Assembly (NCBI GenBank): GCA_963701445.1
Contig: CAVPAM010000016.1
Location: 4,166 to 68,165 of the forward strand
DNA: 64,000 bases
Source: CAKZLS01 sp963701445
GTDB taxonomy: Bacteria; Pseudomonadota; Alphaproteobacteria; Rhodospirillales; Defluviicoccaceae
Direction of reading: 5' to 3'
The stretch's first letter is position 1; every line of letters starts with the position of its first letter. The notes under the pieces were generated by a model. It had not been told where the DNA came from. It searched no databases and saw only the letters and a program-made list of their open reading frames with translations. A program made the translations under genes and the position numbers. Positions 17,678 to 25,822 of the stretch are shown in pieces.

Positions 17678-18268
17678 ATGACCGACATTTTTCTCAGCTA
17701 CGATGACGAGGACCGGCCGCGGGCGCGGGCGCTGGTGGCGGCGCTTGAGGAGCGTGGGTTGTCGATTTTCTGGGACCGGTCCATCCCCGCCGGAAAAACG
17801 TGGTGGCAGGCGATCGGCCTGGCGCTCGCGGGAGCCCGCACCGTCGTGGTCCTGTGGTCCCGGACGGCGGTGCAGTCCACCTGGGTCTACGAGGAAGCCG
17901 AAGCCGGCCGCAAGCGTGGCATCCTGATCCCGGTGTTCATCGATCCGGTTCTTCCTCCCATCGGTCTTCGCAGTGTCCAGGCCGTCGACCTGTGCGGCTG
18001 GGATGGCTCGAAATCCGATCCGGCGTTCGAGAAATTGCTGATGGATATCGGCGCCCTTATCGCCGCCGGCGCGGAGACCGTGGAACAGGCAAGAACAAGG
18101 GAGCCCGGCGAGTCCCGCGAGGCGGATGAAGACCCGCGGAACGAGCCGGAAGATGTCGACGAGGACGAACCCTATCATGACGACGACGAGTACAGTTCCA
18201 GCCGGTTCTATCTGCTCCTGGGCGGGCTCATTCTCGGCTGTGTCATCGGGCTGTATCTGTGGGGGTAG
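17678..18268 (+). CDS. TIR-domain protein with C-terminal membrane anchor
   Basis: A 196-residue protein, start ATG 17678 (MTDIFLSYDDED). Residues 1-130 form a TIR domain: box 1 IFLSYDDED, a WDRSIPAGKTWW segment, VVVLWSRTAVQSTWVYEE with Glu72/Glu73/Glu75 as candidate catalytic glutamates, and ILIPVFID. Residues 140-172 are a very acidic linker and residues 177-195 a single hydrophobic helix (LLLGGLILGCVIGLYL) ending one residue before the stop, so the TIR is probably anchored at its tail facing the cytoplasm. Family members act as NAD-cleaving enzymes or as adaptors. It stands alone, 197 bases after tRNA-Glu, with no sensor gene next to it. Confidence 0.82.
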   Translation: MTDIFLSYDDEDRPRARALVAALEERGLSIFWDRSIPAGKTWWQAIGLALAGARTVVVLWSRTAVQSTWVYEEAEAGRKRGILIPVFIDPVLPPIGLRSVQAVDLCGWDGSKSDPAFEKLLMDIGALIAAGAETVEQARTREPGESREADEDPRNEPEDVDEDEPYHDDDEYSSSRFYLLLGGLILGCVIGLYLWG

Positions 18269-18305
18269 GGACGCGGTCTCCGTCCCGCCACCGCGCCGCC
18301 GAAGC

Positions 18306-19157
18306 TTACGGCGCTGGGCCGATGGCGCCGCTGGTGAGATCGGTGCCGAACCATTTTTGCGACAGCGCCGCGAGCGTGCCGTCGCTCGCCATCTCGAGGA
18401 CCGCCTGCTGCACGGCGCGGGCGAGATCGGGATCGCCCTTGTCAACGGCGACGGCCACGGGCTCGAAGAACAGAAAGCCGGGAATGACGCGCGCGGGGGC
18501 GCCGCCGGCGATAGCGGTTCGCGCCGGCGCGAAGGACATGATGACGGCGTCAAGTTCCTTGCCGTCGCCCTTGGACAGCGCCGCCAGGGCCTGCTCCTTG
18601 TCGGGGTAAAGTTTGATACGCGGATCGGCGATCACGTATTCCACCGGCTCCCTGAGCATTAGTACCCGGAGGCGGCCGTTGAGGTACTGCTCGAAGGTTG
18701 TGTCCTTCTTGGTGCCGACGACCCTGCCGGAGGCGTCGGCGGCCTGGAGGATGGACAGGTTGTCCTTGTGCACCAGCATGACCGCGGCGTCGTAGCGGTA
18801 GGTGGCCGGAAACGCGATCCTTTGGGCGCGGTCCTCGGTGGGCGTGATCGAGGCGACGGCGATGTCGAAGGCCTCGCCCCAGCCGCCGGCGAGAATGGTG
18901 TCCCATCCGGGGGTGACGAACGTGACGGGAAGATCCATGCGCTTGGCGATTTCCTTGGCCACCTCGATGTCGAAGCCCTCCAGGTTGCCCGATTTGTCCC
19001 GTCCCGCCTGCGGCAGGGTGTCGGGCGCGGCCGCCACGATCAGCGCTCCGCGCGCGGCGATCCGATCTAGGACCTCGCCGGCCGAGGCCGTCCGCGGGCA
19101 GCCGAGGACCGCCAGAACACAGATCGCCATTGTCAAACCGGCGAATGGAGCGCGCAT
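18306..19157 (-). CDS. Polar amino-acid-type ABC transporter substrate-binding protein (orphan)
   Basis: A 283-residue periplasmic binding protein of the PAAT/GlnH-like family. Residues 1-26 are a signal peptide ending TASAGEV. Conserved landmarks are GALIVAAAPDTLP, LEGFDIEVAKEIAKRM, FDIAVASITPTEDRAQRIAF (the ligand-Arg region) and DGTLAALSQKWFG. It is probably a high-affinity amino-acid receptor. No permease or ATPase gene is adjacent, so it either pairs with components elsewhere or serves as a sensor. It converges with the TIR gene (37-base gap). Confidence 0.85.
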   Translation of the reverse strand: MRAPFAGLTMAICVLAVLGCPRTASAGEVLDRIAARGALIVAAAPDTLPQAGRDKSGNLEGFDIEVAKEIAKRMDLPVTFVTPGWDTILAGGWGEAFDIAVASITPTEDRAQRIAFPATYRYDAAVMLVHKDNLSILQAADASGRVVGTKKDTTFEQYLNGRLRVLMLREPVEYVIADPRIKLYPDKEQALAALSKGDGKELDAVIMSFAPARTAIAGGAPARVIPGFLFFEPVAVAVDKGDPDLARAVQQAVLEMASDGTLAALSQKWFGTDLTSGAIGPAP

Positions 19158-19617
19158 GTTCTTTCCTCCCTCCGAGTGTACCGTTGTTCGTAACCGGGTT
19201 TTAAAGCACGTCGGGACCGCCGGCTAAATGGCTTTTTCGATCCTGCCGTGTCGACGAATCCGAGCCGCGGCGGTCATCGCGCGGCAACACAAGGACTCGG
19301 CGGTTGGCGATCCCACGCCACACGCATAATCGGCGGCTTTTCTCCAACCACTCAGGATAATGGAGAAAGACCGCCTGCTCACCATTTGTTTCGATTTTGC
19401 CGGCTACAATACGACCGAAGCAGACATCCGGGCCGAGAAAGCCCAAACGCGCAATAATCAATTTCAACCACGGATGAGCGGATTATCGTGAACTTGACAT
19501 CGCGTCGCCGCATTTCCCCGCCCAAATGTTACGAGAATGCAACAAAATCGCTTGGCGGATGAGGAGCTTGGCGCCGGAGTACCGGTTCCCGTGTTCGGAC
19601 GCTGTGGAGGCCGCTGA
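19158..19617. other. Intergenic stretch; one doubtful minus-strand frame
   Basis: 460 bases between divergent genes. A minus-strand frame 19201-19467 (88 codons, TTG start, KLIIARLGFLGPDVCFGRIV) has fairly normal composition but no recognisable domain and no ribosome-binding site, so it is not called as a gene. The region should contain the promoters of the divergent binding-protein and metalloprotease genes; ATG 19618 of the protease follows GTGGAGGCCGCTGA. Confidence 0.45.
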
Positions 19618-21795
19618 ATGGTGACGCCGACGACTGGAAGTGCCGTGTCTTTCGTGAGCGCCACCGGCGACGACCGTATCGACGCCGTGTTGAAGGGGGT
19701 GAAATGGGGCGGTCCCGCCGGAACCGGGTTTGATGTGACCTATAGTTTTCCCCAATCCGGAAACAGCGTTTTCTCGACGAGCACCTCCAGCGGATACGGG
19801 CAGACGACCGGATCGGGCGAACCTTGGGATCCCGACGCGCGAAGTCTGAACTCCGTTCAACAACGGTATTTCTCGGAGGCCATGGACGCGTGGTCCGAGG
19901 TGGCGAACATCGCGGCCGCCGAGGTTCCGGACAACGCCTCCGTGGTCGGCGACATTCGCGCGGCCTTTTCCGGCCGGGTGGACGACGGGGGGGCGGCGGC
20001 CTGGGCCTATTACCCGTTTCCCGGGGCGGTGGGCGGCGACGTCTGGCTCAATCCCTTCATTTCCAATTTCAACAATCCCGCTCCCGGCAACAGCGGCTTC
20101 TATATCTTCCTTCACGAGACCGGCCACGCGCTCGGCCTCAGCCACTCGTTCGGCGGCGGGAAGGGGACGCTCGACGGTTTGGAGGACACCCACAAGTATA
20201 CGGTGATGTCGTATACGAGCCATGGCGGCGTCAGCGGCTACGCGCACACCCCCATGCTCTACGACATTCTGGCGATCCAATACCTGTATGGCGCCAACAT
20301 GGCCACCCGGAGTGGCGACACGACTTACGCTTTCAGTCCGTCGAGCGAGAGTTTCATGACCATCTGGGACGGCGGCGGCGTCGACACGCTCGATGCCTCG
20401 GCGCAATCGCTTCCGGCGCGTATCAGCCTCGTGGCGGGCACCTTCAGTTCCATCGGCCCGAAGGCTTATGGCGGGTCGGCGTTCGAGAACGTGGCCATCG
20501 CCTTCGGCGTCACCATCGAGAACGCCACCGGCGGTGGCGGCTCCGACATGATCCTGGGAAACGCCGCGAACAACATCCTGACAGGCGGCGATGGCAACGA
20601 CACGCTCGCCGGAGGCGCTGGCGACGACACCCTGGCGGGCGGCGCGGGCACCGACACGGTGCTTTATGCCTCTCCGTTGGACCACTATGCGATCACGCCC
20701 GGTGGCGGAACGTCGCTGACCATCCGGTTCGCGGGCCCAAGCGTTATCGGCGAAGGAACCGACGTTCTGTCCGGTATCGAGTTGTTTTCCTTTGCCGGGA
20801 CGGTCTACGGCCTCGGTCAACTGGCGTTCCCGACGGTCCCGACCGACAAGGTTTTGTTCGCGCCCGGCGACGTCAGCTCATATGGCGGCACGCAGGACGT
20901 GACCGGGACGTTCGCCGTTCTCGATGGCGGATCGACCCTGCAACTCGAGGGCAACACGTGGAAGAAGATTTCGTTCCTCTACACCGTCACGCCGGACACG
21001 GTGATCGAGCTCGATTTCCGGAGCGCGGCCGAGGGCGAGGTTCAGGGGATCGGTTTTGACGACGACGACGGTTTCAGCCCCGAGTGGTTCTTCCAGCTCT
21101 ACGGGGATCAGGACAACAACAAGTGGAACCGCGATTTCGACACGTACCGGGGCGACGACTGGGTCCGTTTCCGCATCGAGGTGGGAGATTTCTTTACCGG
21201 AGAGATGGACTACCTGACCTTCGCCAACGACCATGACGTGAGCAATCCGACCGCCGAGGCCGAGTTCCGCAACATTCGCGTGTTCGAGGAGCCCGGGACG
21301 AGCCCGCCGAGTGATGCCGTGACCTTTGCCACCGAAGCCGTGAGCTCGTATGACGCCGCGCAGGACGTGACCGGGACCTTCGCGGTGGTCGACGGCGGAT
21401 CGACCCTGCAACTCGAGGGGAACACCTGGAAGAAGATCCCGTTCTTCTACGAGGTCACGGCCGACACGGTGATCGAGCTCGACTTCCGGAGCGCGGCCGA
21501 GGGCGAGGTCCAGGGGATCGGTTTCGACGACGACGACCGCTTCAGCCCGGAACGGTTCTTCCAGCTTTACGGGGATCAGGACAACAACAAGTGGAACCGT
21601 GATTTCGACACCTACGGCGGCGGCGACTGGGTCCATTTCCGTATCGAGGTGGGCGATTTCTTTACCGGGGTCATGGACTTCCTGACCTTCGCCAACGACC
21701 ACGACGTCGCCAACCCCACCGCCGAGGCCGAGTTCCGCAACATCCAGGTGTACGAGGACACCGCACCGGAGGGGAGCGAGGCGCTGCTGTCGTGA
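19618..21795 (+). CDS. Serralysin-like (M10) RTX metalloprotease with duplicated C-terminal module
   Basis: A 725-residue protein. Zinc motif HETGHALGLSH is at 166-176 and the Met-turn VMSYT at about 196-200, defining an M10B metzincin protease. Residues 300-345 carry calcium-binding RTX nonapeptides (GGDGNDTLAGGAGDDTLAGG). The last about 320 residues are two near-identical modules (about 404-560 and 565-722), each running from QDVTGTFAV.DGGSTLQLEG through FFQLYGDQDNNKWNRDFDTY to NPTAEAEFRNI. There is no N-terminal signal peptide, as expected for type I secretion, but the usual C-terminal hydrophobic secretion tail is replaced by the modules and no type I exporter genes are nearby. Probable role: extracellular proteolysis supplying peptides; the dpp operon lies next door. 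Confidence 0.87.
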   Translation: MVTPTTGSAVSFVSATGDDRIDAVLKGVKWGGPAGTGFDVTYSFPQSGNSVFSTSTSSGYGQTTGSGEPWDPDARSLNSVQQRYFSEAMDAWSEVANIAAAEVPDNASVVGDIRAAFSGRVDDGGAAAWAYYPFPGAVGGDVWLNPFISNFNNPAPGNSGFYIFLHETGHALGLSHSFGGGKGTLDGLEDTHKYTVMSYTSHGGVSGYAHTPMLYDILAIQYLYGANMATRSGDTTYAFSPSSESFMTIWDGGGVDTLDASAQSLPARISLVAGTFSSIGPKAYGGSAFENVAIAFGVTIENATGGGGSDMILGNAANNILTGGDGNDTLAGGAGDDTLAGGAGTDTVLYASPLDHYAITPGGGTSLTIRFAGPSVIGEGTDVLSGIELFSFAGTVYGLGQLAFPTVPTDKVLFAPGDVSSYGGTQDVTGTFAVLDGGSTLQLEGNTWKKISFLYTVTPDTVIELDFRSAAEGEVQGIGFDDDDGFSPEWFFQLYGDQDNNKWNRDFDTYRGDDWVRFRIEVGDFFTGEMDYLTFANDHDVSNPTAEAEFRNIRVFEEPGTSPPSDAVTFATEAVSSYDAAQDVTGTFAVVDGGSTLQLEGNTWKKIPFFYEVTADTVIELDFRSAAEGEVQGIGFDDDDRFSPERFFQLYGDQDNNKWNRDFDTYGGGDWVHFRIEVGDFFTGVMDFLTFANDHDVANPTAEAEFRNIQVYEDTAPEGSEALLS
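20901..21760 (+). repeat. Internal duplication of an about 480-bp protein module
   Basis: Two units, beginning near 20890 and 21355 (both GCAGGACGTGACCGGGAC...), encode the repeated C-terminal module of the metalloprotease. Long stretches are nearly identical at DNA level (for example GGGGATCAGGACAACAACAA in both), implying a fairly recent intragenic duplication. Confidence 0.8.
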
Positions 21796-21841
21796 CCGGC
21801 GCGGGGCGGGAGCCGGGGGCGTGACCGTGGTGTGAGAGGGG

Positions 21842-22813
21842 TCAGATCGTCTCGGCGTGGTGACAGGCGACCATGCGGTCCTCCACGAGGCGCGGTTCGG
21901 GGCGCTCGGCCGCGCACACCTCGGTGGCATGGGGACAGCGCCGGTGGAACGCGCAGCCCGGCGGCGGATCGAGCGGCGAGGGGAGTTCGCCCCTGAGCAC
22001 GGTCCTCTCCTTGCGGTCCTCGGGGTTGACCCGGGGGGTGGCGGCGAGCAGCGCGCGGGTGTAGGGATGCAGGGGGCGCTCGAAGATGGTTTCCTTCGGT
22101 CCCTGTTCCACCGCGCTCCCGAGATACATCACCAGGACCTCGTCGGCGATATGGCGGACCACCGAGAGGTCGTGGGAAATGAACAGATAGGCGAGGTTCA
22201 ACTCGTCCTGCAGGTCCATCATCAGGTTGAGCACCTGGGCCTGGATGGACAGGTCGAGAGCGGAGACCGGCTCGTCCGCGACCACCACCTTGGGGCTCAG
22301 CATCAACGCCCGGGCGATGGCGATGCGCTGGCGCTGCCCGCCGGAGAACATGTGGGGGTAGCGGCTATAATGCTCGGGCCGCAAGCCGACGCGTTCCATC
22401 ATTTTCCGCGAGGCGTCGGCGCGCTCCCTGGCGCTCAGGCCGGTGTTGATGGCGACTGGCTCCTCGAGGATGGTGCCGATCTTCTTGCGCGGGTTGAGCG
22501 AGCCGAAGGGGTCCTGGAAGATCATCTGCACGGTCTTGCGCAGGTGCCGACGCTGGGCGCGTGTGGCCGTGGCGCCGTCGATGCCGTCGAGAACGAAGGA
22601 TCCGGCGGTCGGCGGTTCGATCAGGGTTATCAGCCGGGCCAGCGTCGATTTTCCGCAGCCGGATTCGCCCACCACCGCCAGGGTCTTGCCGGGAGCGACG
22701 GAAAACGAGACTCCGTCGAGCGCCTTCAACGTCGCCGCCTTGGTGAACGGCCCGCGGCCCACCTGGTAATAGCGCGCGAGGCCGCTGGCGCTGAGGACCG
22801 GGGCCTCGGTCAT
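21842..22813 (-). CDS. dppF: Dipeptide/oligopeptide ABC transporter ATP-binding protein DppF-like
   Basis: A 323-residue ATPase. Walker A GESGCGKSTLARL, Q-loop MIFQDPFGSLNPRKKI, signature FSGGQRQRIAIARAL and Walker B KVVVADEPVSALD are all intact. The C-terminal extension ends with the Cys-containing oligopeptide-transporter motif PPGCAFHRRCPHATEVC, which binds an Fe-S cluster in some relatives. Start ATG 22813 overlaps the stop of the upstream ATPase gene by four bases. It is the last gene of the five-gene dpp operon and should pair with DppD as an ATPase heterodimer. Confidence 0.93.
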   Translation of the reverse strand: MTEAPVLSASGLARYYQVGRGPFTKAATLKALDGVSFSVAPGKTLAVVGESGCGKSTLARLITLIEPPTAGSFVLDGIDGATATRAQRRHLRKTVQMIFQDPFGSLNPRKKIGTILEEPVAINTGLSARERADASRKMMERVGLRPEHYSRYPHMFSGGQRQRIAIARALMLSPKVVVADEPVSALDLSIQAQVLNLMMDLQDELNLAYLFISHDLSVVRHIADEVLVMYLGSAVEQGPKETIFERPLHPYTRALLAATPRVNPEDRKERTVLRGELPSPLDPPPGCAFHRRCPHATEVCAAERPEPRLVEDRMVACHHAETI

Positions 22814-23787
22814 GTGGGCTCTCCCCGGTCGTTCAGAGGCGTGTGGCAGCGCACCGCGTTGCCGCCGTCCACCGCCAGTTCGGGCGGTTCCAGGCGGCAG
22901 CGCTCGGTGGCGAACCGGCACCGCGGGTTGAACAGGCAGCCGCCCGGCCGGTCGAATTGTCCGGGAACCACGCCGGGGATGGTGGGCAGGCGCCGGTGGC
23001 CGACGCCGCGTTCGGGAAGGGCGGCCAGCAGCGCCGCCGTGTAGGGGTGACGGGGTCGGCTGAAAAGGTCCGCGACGGGCTGGGTCTCGACGATCTGTCC
23101 CGCGTACATCACCACCACCCGCTCGGCGGTTTCCGCCACCACCCCCATATCGTGGGTGATGAGGATCAGCGCCATGCCCCGGTCCCGCTGCAGCGACAGC
23201 AGAAGATCGAGGATCTGCGCCTGAATGGTCACGTCGAGCGCCGTGGTGGGTTCGTCGGCGATCAGAAGGCGCGGGTTGCAGGCCAGCGACATGGCGATCA
23301 TCACCCGCTGGTTCATGCCGCCCGACATCTGGTGGGGAAACGAGTCGAGTCGGCCGGCCGGCGCCGGGATGCCCACCTGGTCCAACAACTCGATGGTGCG
23401 CTTGCGGCGCTCCTGCCGGCTGCCGCCCTCGTGCACCTTCAGCGTCTCGCCGATCTGGAATCCGATGGTGAAACAGGGGTTGAGGCTGGTCATGGGCTCC
23501 TGGAACACCATGGCTACGTCCTTGCCGGTCAGTTTCCGGCGCTCGGCCGGGGACAGCGACAAAAGATCGATATCGGCGAACCGCAGGCGCTCGGCCGTCA
23601 CCCGGCCGGGATAGCCGATCAGCCCCATCAGGGCGAGCATGGTGACGCTCTTCCCCGATCCGGACTCGCCGACGATACCGACGACCTCGCCCTCGTCGAC
23701 CCGCAATTGCATGCCGTCGACGGCGCGGAAGCTTCGGCCCTCGGCGCCGAATTCGACGCTCAGGTTGTGGATGTCGAGCAGCGGCAT
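22810..23787 (-). CDS. dppD: Dipeptide/oligopeptide ABC transporter ATP-binding protein DppD-like
   Basis: A 325-residue ATPase: Walker A GESGSGKSVTMLALMG, Q-loop VFQEPMTSLNP, signature MSGGMNQRVMIAMSLA, Walker B LLIADEPTTALD, then the oligopeptide C-terminal motif GCLFNPRCRFATERC. ATG 23787 is used; it overlaps the dppC stop by one base (TGATG). The family couples ATP hydrolysis to peptide import through DppB/DppC. Confidence 0.93.
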   Translation of the reverse strand: MPLLDIHNLSVEFGAEGRSFRAVDGMQLRVDEGEVVGIVGESGSGKSVTMLALMGLIGYPGRVTAERLRFADIDLLSLSPAERRKLTGKDVAMVFQEPMTSLNPCFTIGFQIGETLKVHEGGSRQERRKRTIELLDQVGIPAPAGRLDSFPHQMSGGMNQRVMIAMSLACNPRLLIADEPTTALDVTIQAQILDLLLSLQRDRGMALILITHDMGVVAETAERVVVMYAGQIVETQPVADLFSRPRHPYTAALLAALPERGVGHRRLPTIPGVVPGQFDRPGGCLFNPRCRFATERCRLEPPELAVDGGNAVRCHTPLNDRGEPT

Positions 23788-24731
23788 CAGCGTTTCAGCT
23801 TCGGGTCGAGGGCGTCGCGCAATCCGTCGCCCAGAAGGTTGAAGGCCAGAACGGTGATCAGGATGGCGAGACCGGGGAAGGTGACCACCCACCACGCCCG
23901 CTGGACGAATTGCAGCGCGTTGGCCAACATGGTGCCCCATTCGGGCGTCGGTGGCTGCGCGCCCATCCCGAGGAAGCCGAGAGCGGCCAGATCGAGGACG
24001 GCCGTCGAAAAGCCGAGGGTGGCCTGAACGATCACCGGCGCCAGGCAGTTGGGCAGAACCGTGATCAGCATCAGCCGGAAGGCGCCGGCTCCCGACACCC
24101 GGCTGGCGGTGACGTAGTCCCGCGACATCTCGGTGATGACGGCGGCGCGCGTCAGCCGGACGAAGTGCGGCAACTGAACGATGACTACGGCCATGGCCGC
24201 GTTGAGCAGGCTGGGGCCGAGAATGGCGACGATGACGATGGCCAGCAGCAGGCTCGGCAACGCCAGCATCACGTCCATGGCGCGCATGATGGCGGTCTCG
24301 ACGACGCCCCGGAAGAAGCCCGCGATCAGACCGAGCGCCACGCCCGCGGCCAGCGCCAGGGTCACCACCAGGAAGCCGATGGAGAGGGACACGCGAGCCC
24401 CGAAGATAATCCGCGACAGGATGTCCCGGCCGAGGTCGTCGGTACCGAGCAGGAAACGGGTGGACCCGCCCTCGGCCCAGAAGGGTGGCGCCAGAAAGGC
24501 GTCGCGGAACTGTTCGTTGGGGGGGTACAGCGCCAGAACATCGGCGAACAGGGCGACCACCACGAGGATCGCGATGACCGCCAAACCAATGACCGGGCCC
24601 CGGTTGGTGCTGAAGTACCGCCAGAATTCCACGATCGGATGCGGCGGGGCCTCGGCGGCGAGGCCGATTTTGTCCACGGTTTCGAGCAATTCGGCGGGGA
24701 CGGCGGTTTCGTTCGGTGGCGTCATGGTCAT
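23787..24731 (-). CDS. dppC: Dipeptide ABC transporter permease DppC-like
   Basis: A 314-residue inner-membrane permease with an N-terminal OppC-type cytoplasmic segment and six predicted membrane spans. FLLGTDDLGRDILSRIIFGARVSL is characteristic of OppC/DppC, and the EAA loop lies around SRVSGAGAFRLMLITVLPN. Start ATG 24731 overlaps the dppB stop by ATGA. It pairs with DppB to form the channel. Confidence 0.93.
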   Translation of the reverse strand: MTMTPPNETAVPAELLETVDKIGLAAEAPPHPIVEFWRYFSTNRGPVIGLAVIAILVVVALFADVLALYPPNEQFRDAFLAPPFWAEGGSTRFLLGTDDLGRDILSRIIFGARVSLSIGFLVVTLALAAGVALGLIAGFFRGVVETAIMRAMDVMLALPSLLLAIVIVAILGPSLLNAAMAVVIVQLPHFVRLTRAAVITEMSRDYVTASRVSGAGAFRLMLITVLPNCLAPVIVQATLGFSTAVLDLAALGFLGMGAQPPTPEWGTMLANALQFVQRAWWVVTFPGLAILITVLAFNLLGDGLRDALDPKLKR

Positions 24732-25738
24732 CTCTGATGCCGGATGCGGGGATTGATCAGGCCGTACAGGATATCGACGAAGAGGTTGACCGCCATCACA
24801 ACGCTGGCCACCAGCAGAACGCCACCCTGCAGCACGGGGTAGTCGCGCCGGCGCACGGATTCCACCAGCCACTTGCCGACGCCGGGCCAAGCGAAGATGG
24901 TTTCGGTGAGAATGGCCCCGGCGAACAGCACGCCGACGGCGAGGCCGATGACCGTGACCACCGGAATCAGGGCGTTGCGCAGCGCGTGCAGGGCAATGAC
25001 CCGGAACGGCGACAGGCCCTTGGCGCGCGCGGTGCGGATGTAGTCCTCGCCAAGCACCTCCAGCATGGAGGACCGGGTCATCCTGGCGATCACCGCGAGC
25101 GGGATCGTGCCGAGCGCGATGGCCGGCAGGATCAAATGGCTGACGGCGGACCGGAAGGCGCCCTTTTCGCCGGACAGGAGGGTGTCGATGAGCATGAAAC
25201 CGGTGACGGGCTCCACGTAATACATCACCGAGAGCCGCCCCGAGACCGGGGTCCAGCCAAGCTGCACCGAGAACATCAGGATCAGCAGCAATGCCCACCA
25301 GAAGATGGGCATGGAGTAGCCGGTGAGGGCCACGCCCATGGTCGCGTAGTCGAACACCGAGCCGCGGCGGACCGCGGCGAGGATACCGAGGGGAATGCCG
25401 ATGACGATGGCGAACACGATGGCGCAGAGGGACAGTTCCACGGTGGCCGGGAACAGCGCCAGGAATTCGCCGAGCACGGGGGTCTTGGTGACGATGGAGC
25501 GCCCCAGGTCACCCGACAGAACATCGGAAATATAGATGCCGTATTGCGAGAGAAGCGGCTTGTCGAGCCCGAGCTCGGCCCTCAGGGCGGCATGCCGGGC
25601 CGGATCGATACCGCGCTCGCCGACGAGGAGCTCGATGGGATCGCCCGGCACCAGCCGGATGAGCGCGAAGGTCAGCAACGTCACGCCGATGAATGTCGGG
25701 ATGACAAGGCCAACACGCTTGAGAATGAAGGTCAGCAT
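24728..25738 (-). CDS. dppB: Dipeptide ABC transporter permease DppB-like
   Basis: A 336-residue permease of the OppB/DppB family: N-terminal helix FILKRVGLVIPTFIGVTLLT, family motif RLVPGDPIELLVGERG, and EAA loop region YIRTARAKGLSPFRVIALHALRN. ATG 25738 is preferred to an upstream TTG (25753). It follows the binding-protein gene after an 84-base gap, in which no terminator is evident. Confidence 0.93.
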   Translation of the reverse strand: MLTFILKRVGLVIPTFIGVTLLTFALIRLVPGDPIELLVGERGIDPARHAALRAELGLDKPLLSQYGIYISDVLSGDLGRSIVTKTPVLGEFLALFPATVELSLCAIVFAIVIGIPLGILAAVRRGSVFDYATMGVALTGYSMPIFWWALLLILMFSVQLGWTPVSGRLSVMYYVEPVTGFMLIDTLLSGEKGAFRSAVSHLILPAIALGTIPLAVIARMTRSSMLEVLGEDYIRTARAKGLSPFRVIALHALRNALIPVVTVIGLAVGVLFAGAILTETIFAWPGVGKWLVESVRRRDYPVLQGGVLLVASVVMAVNLFVDILYGLINPRIRHQR

Positions 25739-25822
25739 GCGCGATCCGAGCAAGTCCCGGCCGCCGGGCGGGTGGGGACGAGTCCCTCCCGCCCGGTTTC
25801 GGGAACGTGAGCCGGTTTGGTC

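Noticed and set aside
17405..18268. Integrated island at tRNA-Glu with attachment-site duplicate
   Set aside because: No second copy of the tRNA 3' end or integrase gene was found in the window, so no att site is claimed.
19201..19467. 88-codon minus-strand frame
   Set aside because: TTG start, no ribosome-binding site and no recognisable domain; left as doubtful.
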